64,000 nt of DNA from Pontibacter qinzhouensis (GCF_008017455.1 NZ_VRTY01000010.1:1-64000), one strand, 5' to 3'. Shown: positions 8,457-16,564, counted from the stretch's first letter. A program made the numbers and translations. The notes: generated by a model not told the origin, from the sequence alone.

Positions 8457-9035
8457 ATGCAAGGAAAAATCATCATATTCTCGGCTCCATCCGGTGCCGG
8501 CAAAACTACAATCGTTAAACACCTGCTACAGGTGAACCCTACATTAGACTTCTCCATCTCGGCCTGCACCCGCGATAAGCGCGGAAGAACCGAAGAAAAC
8601 GGGAAAGACTATTATTTTATCACCCCGGAAGACTTTAAGAAAAGAATAGAGAACGATGAGTTTGTGGAGTGGGAAGAAGTGTATGAAGGCGCTTTTTACG
8701 GCACTCTGAAATCTGAAATAGAGCGTATTTGGGCAACAGGTAAATATCCTATACTGGATGTTGATGTTAAAGGAGGACTGAGTATAAAGGAATTTTACAA
8801 AGACAAAGCACTGGCTATTTTCGTAAAGCCACCCTCAATAGATGAACTGGCCAAACGCCTGACCGCCCGCAACACCGACTCTACGTCCAGTATATCGAGC
8901 AGGGTGTTTAAGGCAGAGTTTGAGCTTCGGTTCGAAAACAAGTTCGACCAGGTAATTGTGAACGATAACCTGGAAGAAGCCTTTGCCAAAGCAGAGAAAC
9001 TGGTAGGCGATTTCCTGAACCCGGAGCAGGCGTAG
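8457..9035 (+). CDS. gmk: Guanylate kinase
   Basis: The enzyme phosphorylates GMP to GDP with ATP in purine nucleotide synthesis. The P-loop SAPSGAGKTT is at residues 9-18, followed by the GMP-binding region (SISACTRDKR, EENGKDYYFI) and lid residues near TARNTDSTSSISSR. At 192 residues it has the normal bacterial length. The gene starts 8 bp after the anti-sigma gene and ends one base before nadD, so the four genes are probably co-transcribed. No Shine-Dalgarno is visible. Confidence 0.97.
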   Translation: MQGKIIIFSAPSGAGKTTIVKHLLQVNPTLDFSISACTRDKRGRTEENGKDYYFITPEDFKKRIENDEFVEWEEVYEGAFYGTLKSEIERIWATGKYPILDVDVKGGLSIKEFYKDKALAIFVKPPSIDELAKRLTARNTDSTSSISSRVFKAEFELRFENKFDQVIVNDNLEEAFAKAEKLVGDFLNPEQA

Positions 9036-9036
9036 C

Positions 9037-9612
9037 ATGAAGGTAGGGCTCCTTTTCGGCTCTTTTAACCCGATCCACGTCGGGCACCTGCTGCTGGCAA
9101 ACTACATGGCTACGAACACCGACCTCAACACAGTTTGGTTTGTAGTATCGCCGCAGAATCCGTTTAAGCAAAGCAACACGCTGCTGCACGAGTTCGACCG
9201 GCTGCACATGGTGTCGCTGGCCATCGGCGATAATCCTGACCTGGGTGTGTCTAACATAGAGTTTCAGATGCCTAAGCCGAGCTACACCATCGATACCCTG
9301 ACCTACCTGCAGGAGAAGTACCCAAGCTATGAGTTTGTATTGATCATGGGGGAGGACAATTTAGCGGGTTTTCCGAAGTGGAAAAACTACGAGAGCATTC
9401 TGAACTACCACCGGGTGTATGTGTACCCGCGTTCAGGCTCCGCCACCACCGATCTTACCACCAGACTGCCTAATGTTACCTTTGTGAAAGCCCCTGTGCT
9501 CGACATATCGGCTACCTTTATCAGAGACTGTATCAGGCAAGGCAAATCGGTCAGGTATATGCTACCCGATGAGGTAGCTGCTTATATTAAAGTGCACAAG
9601 CTTTACCTATAG
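9037..9612 (+). CDS. nadD: Nicotinate-nucleotide adenylyltransferase
   Basis: The enzyme adenylates nicotinate mononucleotide to deamido-NAD in NAD biosynthesis. The nucleotidyltransferase signature GSFNPIHVGHLLLA lies at residues 8-21. FVLIMGEDNLAGFPKWKNYE and the C-terminal ISATFIRD (the ISxTxxR motif that binds ATP phosphates) are also present. The 191-residue length fits the family. The start is one base after the gmk stop, and the gene ends before a strong terminator at 9623-9671. Confidence 0.97.
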   Translation: MKVGLLFGSFNPIHVGHLLLANYMATNTDLNTVWFVVSPQNPFKQSNTLLHEFDRLHMVSLAIGDNPDLGVSNIEFQMPKPSYTIDTLTYLQEKYPSYEFVLIMGEDNLAGFPKWKNYESILNYHRVYVYPRSGSATTDLTTRLPNVTFVKAPVLDISATFIRDCIRQGKSVRYMLPDEVAAYIKVHKLYL

Positions 9613-9622
9613 CCCTACAAAA

Positions 9623-9671
9623 AAACCAGAAGCCCCGACTGCTTGATTTAAGCTGCCGGGGCTTCTGGTTT
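9623..9671 (+). terminator. Intrinsic terminator of the sigma-gmk-nadD operon
   Basis: The arms 9623-9637 and 9657-9671 pair perfectly over 15 bp (AAACCAGAAGCCCCG). The loop contains a small inner hairpin GCTT/AAGC. It lies 11 bp after the nadD stop. Confidence 0.85.
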
Positions 9672-9696
9672 CCGGGGCGTTTCATTAAGCCCGCTA

Positions 9697-9754
9697 ACCC
9701 TTGAGCTACTTTAGGGCAAAACTCCTTCTGAAGGCTATTTTCATTTAAATAATT
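9697..9754 (-). repeat. Dispersed 58-bp intergenic repeat, copy 3 (orientation B)
   Basis: It begins ACCCTTGAGC, has the core CTCCTTCTGAAGGC, and ends ATTTTCATTTAAATAATT on the plus strand. Confidence 0.75.
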
Positions 9755-9845
9755 GCTCGTTGGCCAAAGCGAACTCTTATATGGGTAAGGTTAAACTAAA
9801 CTTAACTAAATTGGATAAAGGAGAAAACAAAAACGGAGTAGCCCA

Positions 9846-9902
9846 ACCCTTGAACTGAATAAGCCTGAAATCCTTTGGAAGGCCATTTTCATTAGAATAA
9901 TT
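9846..9902 (-). repeat. Dispersed 58-bp intergenic repeat, copy 4 (orientation B)
   Basis: It begins ACCCTTGAAC, has the core ATCCTTTGGAAGGCC, and ends ATTTTCATTAGAATAATT on the plus strand. This copy is close to the inferred consensus. Confidence 0.78.
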
Positions 9903-10075
9903 GCTGTTTACAGGAGATACATATGATAAAGGGTGCTACAGGAGGTCATAGTTAATGTGCCAAATTTTAAGGGCGGTAAGCCGTATTGGCCAAAAGTCCG
10001 TTTAAGGGTAATGGTTTTAGTATGTCAAACTAAATCAGTATGTTAATTTAACTAACACCCAAACAGAAGAACACC

Positions 10076-10321
10076 ATGAAAACCTATAAAGTAGTAAAAG
10101 TAACAGCTGCAGAGACTTTCGAAACAAGTCTGAATGAGCTCTCACAAGCAGGCTGGAAAGTGGTAAACGCTAACCTCGTCTTCGCCAACGACACCAATAA
10201 CACGCCTACCTATTTTGCCCTGCTCGAGAATACTCCTTTAGAAGATGAACTAAAACAAATGGTAGAAGAAAACCCTGAGGAGTTACTGAACGACATGGGC
10301 CTGAGCCCTTCGTCTAATTAA
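10076..10321 (+). CDS. Small DUF4177-like protein
   Basis: This 81-residue soluble protein opens MKTYKVVKV, with ETSLNELSQAGWKVVNANLVF further on. That YKVV...LNxLxxxGWxxV pattern resembles DUF4177 proteins. The C-terminal half is acidic (LEDELKQMVEENPEELLNDM). The family's function is unknown. It stands alone between a repeat-containing spacer and the FkbM methyltransferase region. Confidence 0.75.
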   Translation: MKTYKVVKVTAAETFETSLNELSQAGWKVVNANLVFANDTNNTPTYFALLENTPLEDELKQMVEENPEELLNDMGLSPSSN

Positions 10322-10426
10322 GCAGCCTGAAGGAGGTACTGCTTCTAGTTATTCATAAAGCTGCTGCTCCTGCCGTCCATCTTCAGTTAGAAAGCTTTTG
10401 GGGCAGCAGCAAAATTTAACACATGT

Positions 10427-10434
10427 TAGCTTTG
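10427..10434 (+). promoter_or_regulatory. Candidate -7 promoter element upstream of a small ORF and the FkbM gene
   Basis: TAGCTTTG matches TAnnTTTG. A start just downstream would transcribe the 41-codon ORF at 10481 and then the methyltransferase gene. No good -33 box was confirmed. Confidence 0.4.
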
Positions 10435-10480
10435 GAAGTAGTATATTTAAACAAAACTAAAATGTAAGGTAGCAACAAAC

Positions 10481-10606
10481 ATGCGCCAGCTGTTGATTCT
10501 GCTTAAGGCTGTGTTTATGGTTTGCTGTGTACCGGCAATGGTTTCGGTAAAGCAATTTTTAGGTAGCCAACTAGCCGCGCTACCTAAGAATTTGAACATG
10601 GTCTAA
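10481..10606 (+). CDS. Possible 41-residue hydrophobic small protein
   Basis: A short ORF encodes MRQLLILLKAVFMVCCVP and continues to KNLNMV, with a basic/hydrophobic N-terminus like a membrane peptide. It sits between a -7 promoter match and the FkbM gene, whose start is 12 bp after this stop. I cannot assign a family and there is no Shine-Dalgarno. It may be a leader peptide, a small membrane protein, or chance. Confidence 0.3.
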   Translation: MRQLLILLKAVFMVCCVPAMVSVKQFLGSQLAALPKNLNMV

Positions 10607-10618
10607 AAACCTCTTTGT

Positions 10619-11287
10619 ATGACGGAAATATTTAACAAGCTTAAAAGTAAGAATTTAACGTTCCAGCATGTTTGCGAAGTTGGTGTGTATTTGCCGGAAG
10701 TCTCAAACGTGATTGATTTTATCAGAAGTGGCGTAAGAACGTCGTTGGTAGAGGCTGACCTTGGTATTGTTGAGAAAATTAAACAGGTTTTTAAGGATTA
10801 TAATATTACAGTTTATCCTTTTGCTGTCTGGGATTATACCGGAACAGTTAACTTCTCTAAAGCGCATGCGTCTTCTTTTGTAACGCAGCTAAAAGGCAGC
10901 CCGGCCCTGATAAACGACAAATTTGTGGTAACCGAAGACAACACACAGGAAGTAACCTGCAAAGTTTTTTCGGAGATAGACGACGGCACCATCGATTTGC
11001 TGAGCATTGATATTGAAGGCAGCGAATGGTATGTTATTAAGCATATGGTGAGCAGGCCAAAGGTGATCTCCATAGAAACGCACGGCAAGAAATATGTGAA
11101 TCCGTTTATACAGGAAATATTAGCCTGGATGGAGAAAAACAACTACCAGATCTGGTATAAAGATGTAAGCGATACAGTGTTCGTTAAAAAAGGCACTTTT
11201 GAGATTACAGCCTTAGAGAAGTTGCAGCTAAAGCTAATAAACCTTCGGGTTAATTTAAGAAGAGCCAGAAAGAACCTGATGGGTTAA
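10619..11287 (+). CDS. FkbM-family SAM-dependent methyltransferase
   Basis: This 222-residue protein has the FkbM fold. The SAM-binding region starts at VCEVGVYLPE and continues through SLVEADLGIV. The diagnostic motif LLSIDIEGSEWYVI follows, then ISIETHGKKYVNPF. Such enzymes usually O-methylate sugars or lipids, often surface glycans, so a link to the glycosyltransferases at 5.6-7.4 kb is conceivable but not shown. The C-terminus is a basic helix (LQLKLINLRVNLRRARKN). The stop codon overlaps the terminator shared with frr. Confidence 0.88.
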   Translation: MTEIFNKLKSKNLTFQHVCEVGVYLPEVSNVIDFIRSGVRTSLVEADLGIVEKIKQVFKDYNITVYPFAVWDYTGTVNFSKAHASSFVTQLKGSPALINDKFVVTEDNTQEVTCKVFSEIDDGTIDLLSIDIEGSEWYVIKHMVSRPKVISIETHGKKYVNPFIQEILAWMEKNNYQIWYKDVSDTVFVKKGTFEITALEKLQLKLINLRVNLRRARKNLMG

Positions 11288-11331
11288 CAGAAAAGCCCTT
11301 TTAGCATCGCAGCTAAAAGGGCTTTTCTGTT
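11286..11331. terminator. Bidirectional terminator between the FkbM gene and frr
   Basis: The arms 11286-11305 and 11312-11331 are a perfect 20-bp inverted repeat (AACAGAAAAGCCCTTTTAGC) with a six-base loop. It lies between convergent genes, with T-rich runs on both sides. Confidence 0.9.
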
Positions 11332-11353
11332 ATTACTGATACAGCGTAAGAGC

Positions 11354-11917
11354 TTATACTGTCATAATCTCTGCTTCTTTCTTCACCAGCAGTTCATCAA
11401 TTTTTACAATATAGCTGTCTGTTAGTTTTTGCACTTTGGCTTCTGCGTCGCGCACATCGTCTTCGGCAGTGCCTTCTTTCTGGAGCTTGCGCAGCGAGTC
11501 GTTCACATCTTTACGAATGTTACGGATGCTGATCTTGCCGGCTTCTGTCTCGTTTTTTACCTGCTTTACCAGGTCACGGCGTCTTTCCTCTGTAAGAGGT
11601 GGTATGCTCAGCCTGATGCTATCGGCATCGTGCATGGGGTTCAGGTTCAGGTCGCTGTTTTTAATGGCTTTGCCAATTTCAGCCACCATGCTTTTTTCCC
11701 AGGGCTTGATTATAAGTGTGCGGGCATCTGGTGTAGAGATATTGGCTACCTGCGATACGGGGGTAGGAGCGCCATAATAATCTACCCGAAGATCTTCTAC
11801 CATAGCCGGAGAAGCTTTGCCGGCTCTTATTTTGGTAAGTTCAGCACCAGTATGCTGAACAGCCTTTTGCATAGATTCCTCTGCTTCGCTGAGGTAAAAC
11901 TGAATTTCTTCCGTCAT
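11354..11917 (-). CDS. frr: Ribosome recycling factor
   Basis: RRF acts with EF-G to split post-termination ribosomes. The 187-residue length is normal. Conserved blocks are TKIRAGKASPAMVEDLRVDYYG near the N-terminus (domain I), IKPWEKSMVAEIGKAI in domain II, and RRRDLVKQVKNETEAGKISIRNIRKD in the C-terminal helices. It lies 117 bp downstream of pyrH on the same strand, the common pyrH-frr arrangement. Confidence 0.98.
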   Translation of the reverse strand: MTEEIQFYLSEAEESMQKAVQHTGAELTKIRAGKASPAMVEDLRVDYYGAPTPVSQVANISTPDARTLIIKPWEKSMVAEIGKAIKNSDLNLNPMHDADSIRLSIPPLTEERRRDLVKQVKNETEAGKISIRNIRKDVNDSLRKLQKEGTAEDDVRDAEAKVQKLTDSYIVKIDELLVKKEAEIMTV

Positions 11918-12034
11918 ATCAATTTTATCTTAAAGTTCTTCTGCTGAAACTAAATTGTCTGTGTTAAACGATAGTACTATTTTTTGCAAGATCTGTTTTA
12001 GGCAACAAATTACCGGAGGGTAATGCAGCTTTTT

Positions 12035-12754
12035 TTACAAAACCTCATCCATGCTAACAAGGGTACCTATTTGCTCTCCCTGCACCAGGCGCTTCAGGTT
12101 GCCGCCTTTGTTCATGTCGAAAACAATTATGGGCAGGTCGTTTTCTTTGCAGAGCGTAAAAGCTGTCATGTCCATCACGTTCAGTCCTTTTTCGAACACT
12201 TCTTTAAAAGAAATGTTTGAGTAAAAAATCGCATTCGGGTCTTTTTCAGGGTCGGCTGAGTAAATACCGTCTACACGCGTACCTTTCAGTACCACATCGG
12301 CCTCTACCTCAATAGCTCGTAAACTGGCAGCTGAGTCGGTTGTGAAGTAAGGGTTACCTGTACCGGCACCGAAAATAACCACGCGTCCTTTCTCTAAGTG
12401 TCGTACCGCTCTTCGCCGGATGTAGGGCTCGCACACCTGCTGTATGCTTAGGCCGGAAAGTAAGCGGGTGAACACACCCAGCTTCTCGAGGGCGCTTTGT
12501 AAGGCCATGCTATTAATAACCGTGGCGAGCATACCCATATAGTCTCCCTGCACGCGATCAAGGCCTACCTGCTCTGCCTGCACCCCCCTGAATATGTTGC
12601 CACCTCCTATAACGACCGCCACTTGTACTCCAAGCGCCGAAACTTCTTTTATTTCCTGGGCATACTGCATTAATCTGTTAGAATCTATGCCGTACTGTTG
12701 TTCACCCATCAGCGCCTCACCGCTAAGCTTTAGCAATATCCGTTTATACTTCAC
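12035..12754 (-). CDS. pyrH: UMP kinase
   Basis: The enzyme phosphorylates UMP to UDP in pyrimidine synthesis and belongs to the amino-acid kinase fold, not the NMP-kinase fold. Motifs include [12 protein letters not shown] at the N-terminus, [31 protein letters not shown], and the conserved [12 protein letters not shown] segment. It is 239 residues, as expected. frr follows; the biotin carrier gene lies upstream on the same strand with an 80-bp gap. Confidence 0.98.
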   Translation of the reverse strand: MKYKRILLKLSGEALMGEQQYGIDSNRLMQYAQEIKEVSALGVQVAVVIGGGNIFRGVQAEQVGLDRVQGDYMGMLATVINSMALQSALEKLGVFTRLLSGLSIQQVCEPYIRRRAVRHLEKGRVVIFGAGTGNPYFTTDSAASLRAIEVEADVVLKGTRVDGIYSADPEKDPNAIFYSNISFKEVFEKGLNVMDMTAFTLCKENDLPIIVFDMNKGGNLKRLVQGEQIGTLVSMDEVL

Positions 12755-12834
12755 GATTATAAGTTGTATGTATGATTTCCAAAAGATCGAGCTGTGGACG
12801 GGCTTTCTGCTGCCCGGCTGGCAACATCAAAAAA

Positions 12835-13332
12835 CTAAAATAAAATCAGCACCTGATTTTTCTCCACGTTCTGGCGCACGGCCACTTTAATTTCCTTTAC
12901 CACCCCATCGCCTGGCGACTTCAGAATGTTTTCCATTTTCATGGCTTCCAGAATCATAATCGCCTCTCCCTTTTTCACCTCCTGCCCTGGCTGCACCTTA
13001 ATTTCAAGAATCAGGCCAGGCATGGGCGCTTTCACATCGTTAATTTTCTGCATGTTGGCGTTCGCCATGCCGAGCTTGTCGAGCAGGAGGTCGAACTGGT
13101 CTTTTACACTAACCGTTTGCACCATGCCGTTTATCTTTAGCGTAAAGGTTTTGGCCTGATAGTCTGCCTCTACGAGTTCGGCAGTATAGGACCTGTTGTC
13201 TTTTAAGATATGAAAAGTATTGGGTCCGATAGGGGAGATGTCCCAGTTGAAAGGTAATCCGTTAAGAAGTACCGCATCTTTCTGTATCGTAACCTGCCAT
13301 GTTTTGTCGTTAGCGGTTTTTACCTGGAGCAT
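12835..13332 (-). CDS. Biotin carboxyl carrier protein (biotinyl domain)
   Basis: This 165-residue protein ends in a complete biotinyl/lipoyl attachment domain. PMPGLILEIKVQPGQEVKKG leads to the biotinylation motif EAMKMEN (the Lys is the attachment site), and the domain closes with NVEKNQVLILF. The N-terminal about 90 residues form a beta-rich region typical of carriers linked to acyl-CoA (propionyl- or methylcrotonyl-type) carboxylases rather than AccB of fatty acid synthesis. No carboxylase or biotin ligase gene is adjacent. It is divergent from the M1 aminopeptidase gene, with an 85-bp shared upstream region. Confidence 0.88.
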   Translation of the reverse strand: MLQVKTANDKTWQVTIQKDAVLLNGLPFNWDISPIGPNTFHILKDNRSYTAELVEADYQAKTFTLKINGMVQTVSVKDQFDLLLDKLGMANANMQKINDVKAPMPGLILEIKVQPGQEVKKGEAIMILEAMKMENILKSPGDGVVKEIKVAVRQNVEKNQVLILF

Positions 13333-13359
13333 CGTGTAAATCTGGTTTCGGAGCTTAAA

Positions 13360-13374
13360 GATAATTGAATTATC
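13360..13374. promoter_or_regulatory. Palindrome in the divergent biotin-carrier/aminopeptidase upstream region
   Basis: GATAATTGAATTATC is a perfect 7+1+7 palindrome in the shared upstream region. Size and position fit an operator for a dimeric regulator, but AT-rich palindromes also arise by chance. Confidence 0.25.
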
Positions 13375-13417
13375 AGAGTATTTTCAGAAATTGAACCCAA
13401 AATTAAATCAATCCACT

Positions 13418-15961
13418 ATGAATCATAGATTTTTGAGCACTGTTGGCCTGGCCGCAATGGTCGCTGTTTCGGCTGGATGCAGTAGCTCTAAAAGTGCAGT
13501 AAACACCTCTGAAAGCAGCTTAGTGATAACCGATACGGCTCCAGACACAGCATCTGTTCCTGTGTGGGCCCCCAAAAAGCACAGCTTTAACCCATCGCGT
13601 ACCAGGCACCACGACCTGCTGCACACCAAGTTGCGCCTGCGCTTCGACTGGGAGAAGCAGCACGTGCTGGGTTTGGCCGAACTTACCCTGAAACCATATT
13701 TCTATCCACAGCAGCAGTTAGTGCTCGATGCCAAGGGCTTCGATATTCATAGCATCCACCTGATGAAAGGTTTTGACGGCACGCCGCTGAAGTATGCTTA
13801 CGATGGCATGAAGCTTACTGTTGAGCTGGGCCGCACCTTTACCCGCGACGAAAAATATGTAATTGAAATTAATTATACGGCCAAGCCTAATGAACTGGCC
13901 GCTGGTGGGAGCGATGCCATTACCGACGATAAAGGGCTCTATTTCATAAACCCGCTTGGCACCGAACCAGACAAGCCGCGCCAGATCTGGACCCAGGGCG
14001 AAACGGAGGCCAGCTCTGCCTGGTTCCCAACTATCGATTCGCCAAACGAACGCATGACACAGGATGTGTACCTGACCGTAGAGAAAAATTTTACCACACT
14101 CTCGAACGGTACCTTTGTGTACTCCCGCCAAAACCCCGATGGTACCAAAACCGACTACTGGAAAATGGAGCAGCCGCACGCGCCTTACCTGGCCATGGTA
14201 GCTATAGGCGAGTTTGCAGTTGTAAAAGACAAATGGCGCGACAAAGAAGTTAACTATTATGTAGAGCCTGCCTATGCTCCAACTGCAAAAAAGATATTTG
14301 GGCATACCCCAGAAATGATGGAGTTCTTCTCGAAAAAGCTGGGAGTTGATTTTCCGTGGGCCAAGTATGCGCAGGTGGTGGTGCGGGACTTTGTATCAGG
14401 CGCCATGGAGAACACTACGGCATCGGTGTTTATGGAAGATCTGCAACTTACGGAGCGGGAACTGATAGATAAGAATTGGGACGGCATTATAGCCCATGAA
14501 CTTTTTCACCAATGGTTCGGCGATTACGTTACCACCGAATCTTGGGCGAACCTGCCACTAAACGAATCTTTCGCAAATTATTCAGAGTTTCTGTGGTCGG
14601 AGCATAAATATGGAGCCGATGAAGCCGCTTATCTGCAGATGGAGGAACTGAGCCAGTACTTAGCAGAGGCAGAGACAAAACGTGAGCCTATGATCAGGTA
14701 CCGCTATGGCAACCGCGAAGAAATGTTCGACAGCCACTCGTATGCCAAAGGCGGCCGCGTGCTGCACATGCTGCGGAAGTACGTAGGCGATGATGCCTTT
14801 TTTACCTCACTTAACCATTATCTTACCAAGCATAAGTTTTCGGATGTGGAGATAGCTGAACTACGCATGGCTTTCGAAGACGTGACAGGTGAAGATATGA
14901 TGTGGTTTTTTGACCAGTGGTTTATGAACGCTGGCCACCCCGAGTTAAGAGTAACCCATACCTATGAAAACGGGCAGCTATCGCTGCAGGTGGAGCAGCA
15001 GCAGGATACCGTATATGCACCTGTTTACCGGTTGCCGCTTAAGGTTGGCGTATGGCTTAACGGCAAGCGCACCGATTATCCTATTGAAATTAGTAAAGCC
15101 ATCCAGACATTTCAGTTCCCGGTGGCGGCCCAGCCACAGGCAGTGGTGTTCGATAGTGAGCAGCAACTACTTGGAACAATAGACCATGCAAAATCAGATG
15201 AGGAGCTAATCTATCAATACAGTAACGTGCCGGAAATGGGCGCCAGGTACGAGGCGCTGACAAAGCTGGAAGATAAGCTACAGAGTCCGGATGTTCGGAA
15301 TGTGATGCAGGCAGCTTTAAAAGACGATTTTTGGTACATCAGAAGTTTAGCTGTTAATGCATTGGTAAGTTTAGAGGCAGAGGAAGCCGCAGCATACGCA
15401 AATGAAATTAAGCAGCTAGCCACTTCCGATAAAAAGAGTTCGGTTCGCGCCGATGCTATATTGGCGCTTGCAGCCTGGGGAGGCAAAGATCTGGTGCCGC
15501 TATATGAACAAGCCATGCAAGATAGCTCATACCAGGTAACAGCTGCCGGTATTTTAGGCTATGCCGGCACAGGAGCTGCCGATACAAAAATAAAACTGGC
15601 ACACTTCGACAAAGAAAAGAATGAAGATGTGGTGCTTTCGTTGGCAGCCTATTATGCGGTGCAGGGAGGGATGGAGAAAAATGATTGGTTTGTGAGGCAG
15701 GTAAAACAGGCCCGGGGAAGCGGTCTGTACTACTTGTTGCAGAGTTATGGAGCCTTTTTAGCAGGAAACGAGCAGGCAAATACACCTGAAGCAATAAATT
15801 TATTAGGCGATTTAGCCATGAACCATAATTTGTACTATATACGGTTAGGTGCTTATCAGGCTTTGGGCGTAATGTCTGACCGTCAGGAGGTAAAGGAGCT
15901 ACAGGAAAAAATAAAACAGAACGAAAAAGATGAGAGGCTGCTAAATTTGTACAGCAGGTAA
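13418..15961 (+). CDS. M1-family metallo-aminopeptidase lipoprotein with C-terminal HEAT-like repeats
   Basis: This zinc aminopeptidase (847 residues from the ATG at 13418) probably trims peptides outside the inner membrane. The start is chosen because MNHRFLSTVGLAAMVAVSAGC is a lipoprotein signal peptide with the acceptor Cys after AVSAG; a TTG nine codons earlier is less plausible. The catalytic domain has the exopeptidase motif GAMEN (about 328-332). The zinc site is HELFH at 360-364 plus E383 in NESFA. The C-terminal about 250 residues are helical HEAT-like repeats (ALKDDFWYIRSLAVNALVSL, SVRADAILALAAWG). It is monocistronic, with the tRNA operon next. Confidence 0.95.
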   Translation: MNHRFLSTVGLAAMVAVSAGCSSSKSAVNTSESSLVITDTAPDTASVPVWAPKKHSFNPSRTRHHDLLHTKLRLRFDWEKQHVLGLAELTLKPYFYPQQQLVLDAKGFDIHSIHLMKGFDGTPLKYAYDGMKLTVELGRTFTRDEKYVIEINYTAKPNELAAGGSDAITDDKGLYFINPLGTEPDKPRQIWTQGETEASSAWFPTIDSPNERMTQDVYLTVEKNFTTLSNGTFVYSRQNPDGTKTDYWKMEQPHAPYLAMVAIGEFAVVKDKWRDKEVNYYVEPAYAPTAKKIFGHTPEMMEFFSKKLGVDFPWAKYAQVVVRDFVSGAMENTTASVFMEDLQLTERELIDKNWDGIIAHELFHQWFGDYVTTESWANLPLNESFANYSEFLWSEHKYGADEAAYLQMEELSQYLAEAETKREPMIRYRYGNREEMFDSHSYAKGGRVLHMLRKYVGDDAFFTSLNHYLTKHKFSDVEIAELRMAFEDVTGEDMMWFFDQWFMNAGHPELRVTHTYENGQLSLQVEQQQDTVYAPVYRLPLKVGVWLNGKRTDYPIEISKAIQTFQFPVAAQPQAVVFDSEQQLLGTIDHAKSDEELIYQYSNVPEMGARYEALTKLEDKLQSPDVRNVMQAALKDDFWYIRSLAVNALVSLEAEEAAAYANEIKQLATSDKKSSVRADAILALAAWGGKDLVPLYEQAMQDSSYQVTAAGILGYAGTGAADTKIKLAHFDKEKNEDVVLSLAAYYAVQGGMEKNDWFVRQVKQARGSGLYYLLQSYGAFLAGNEQANTPEAINLLGDLAMNHNLYYIRLGAYQALGVMSDRQEVKELQEKIKQNEKDERLLNLYSR

Positions 15962-16003
15962 TGGGCAGGTTGAAAAAAAAATAAGTTTTTTTTACCCGAA
16001 TAG

Positions 16004-16033
16004 TTGACTCTAAAATAAAAGTAGTTAATTTTG
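16004..16033 (+). promoter_or_regulatory. Promoter of the tRNA-Tyr/Gly/Thr-tuf operon
   Basis: TTG at 16004-16006 (-33 box) and TAATTTTG at 16026-16033 (-7 box, consensus TAnnTTTG) are 19 bp apart, the expected Bacteroidota spacing. The downstream sequence CATCTCC resembles that after other strong promoters here. Confidence 0.75.
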
Positions 16034-16084
16034 CATCTCCTTAGAACGAACAGCGGGAATGAAGCTGGGAAAACTAAGGAGATG
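16034..16084 (+). repeat. Inverted repeat in the leader of the tRNA operon
   Basis: CATCTCCTTAG (16034-16044) is perfectly complementary to CTAAGGAGATG (16074-16084), with an internal CAGC/GCTG mini-stem. It begins directly after the -7 box, so it would form at the very 5' end of the primary transcript, ahead of tRNA-Tyr. Confidence 0.5.
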
Positions 16085-16115
16085 TTCTGCTAAATTTTGT
16101 ATTGAATTAGCAATT

Positions 16116-16198
16116 GGGGAGATTCCAGAGTGGCCAAATGGGACGGACTGTAACTCCGTTAGCGCGAGCTTTCGAAGGTTCGAATCCTTCTCTCCCCA
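16116..16198 (+). tRNA. tRNA-Tyr (GTA)
   Basis: This is an 83-nt class II tRNA. The acceptor stem is GGGGAGA/TCTCCCC and the anticodon loop is CTGTAAC, giving anticodon GTA. A long variable arm precedes the GGTTCGAATCC T-arm. The CCA end is not fully encoded. It is the first of three tRNAs before tuf. Confidence 0.96.
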
Positions 16199-16236
16199 CA
16201 TTTTGAAAGTCAGGTAATGGCTTGTTTGGTTTTGAA

Positions 16237-16309
16237 GCGGGAGTAGCTCAGTTGGTAGAGCGATAGCCTTCCAAGCTATAGGTCGCGAGTTCGAACCTCG
16301 TCTCCCGCT
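16237..16309 (+). tRNA. tRNA-Gly (TCC)
   Basis: This is a 73-nt cloverleaf with acceptor GCGGGAG/CTCCCGC, D-arm AGCTCAGTTGGTAGAGC, anticodon loop CTTCCAA (anticodon TCC) and T-arm GAGTTCGAACCTC. Confidence 0.96.
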
Positions 16310-16352
16310 CAACTCAGGAAAGAATGACCGGTTGGATTTATGGAAATCAACG

Positions 16353-16386
16353 AAAAAGGAATTTCATGTAAATGGATTTCCTTTTT
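16353..16386 (+). other. Hairpin between tRNA-Gly and tRNA-Thr
   Basis: AAAAAGGAA (16353-16361) pairs with TTCCTTTTT (16378-16386). The shape is terminator-like but weak; it could set partial read-through or be an RNase processing signal in the tRNA-tuf transcript. Confidence 0.4.
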
Positions 16387-16423
16387 ACTATAGGTTCGAT
16401 TTGTATTTCTGCAGGAGTTGAAG

Positions 16424-16495
16424 GCCGACGTAGCTCAGGGGTAGAGTACTTCCTTGGTAAGGAAGGGGTCGTGGGTTCAATTCCCATCGTTGGCT
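16424..16495 (+). tRNA. tRNA-Thr (GGT)
   Basis: This is a 72-nt cloverleaf with acceptor GCCGACG/CGTTGGC (one G-U pair), D-arm AGCTCAGGGGTAGAGT, anticodon loop TTGGTAA (anticodon GGT) and T-arm GGGTTCAATTCCC. It lies 69 bp before the tuf start, an arrangement also known from thrT-tufB in E. coli. Confidence 0.96.
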
Positions 16496-16564
16496 CAAAG
16501 TCCGTTACGTGTACATTTAAAACACAAAACACTTAAACGTTTTAACCTTAATTTAAATCATACA

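Larger units (their letters stand above)
9672..10075. other. Intergenic region with two dispersed repeat copies
   Basis: About 400 bp lie between the nadD terminator and the DUF4177-like gene. No gene is seen. The notable content is the repeat doublet at 9697-9754 and 9846-9902, both in the same orientation and about 90 bp apart. Confidence 0.65.

Noticed and set aside
10360-10410. GCTGCTGCTCC/GGGGCAGCAGC pairing as a terminator after the DUF4177-like gene
   Set aside because: The loop is about 29 bases and no T-tract follows; it is too weak to call.
12755-12834. CGGGC/GCCCG stem between the biotin carrier gene and pyrH as a terminator
   Set aside because: Only five base pairs and no T-tract on the minus strand.
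16454-16564. Longer N-terminus of EF-Tu
   Set aside because: It would lie in tRNA-Thr; the ATG at 16565 gives the canonical N-terminus.
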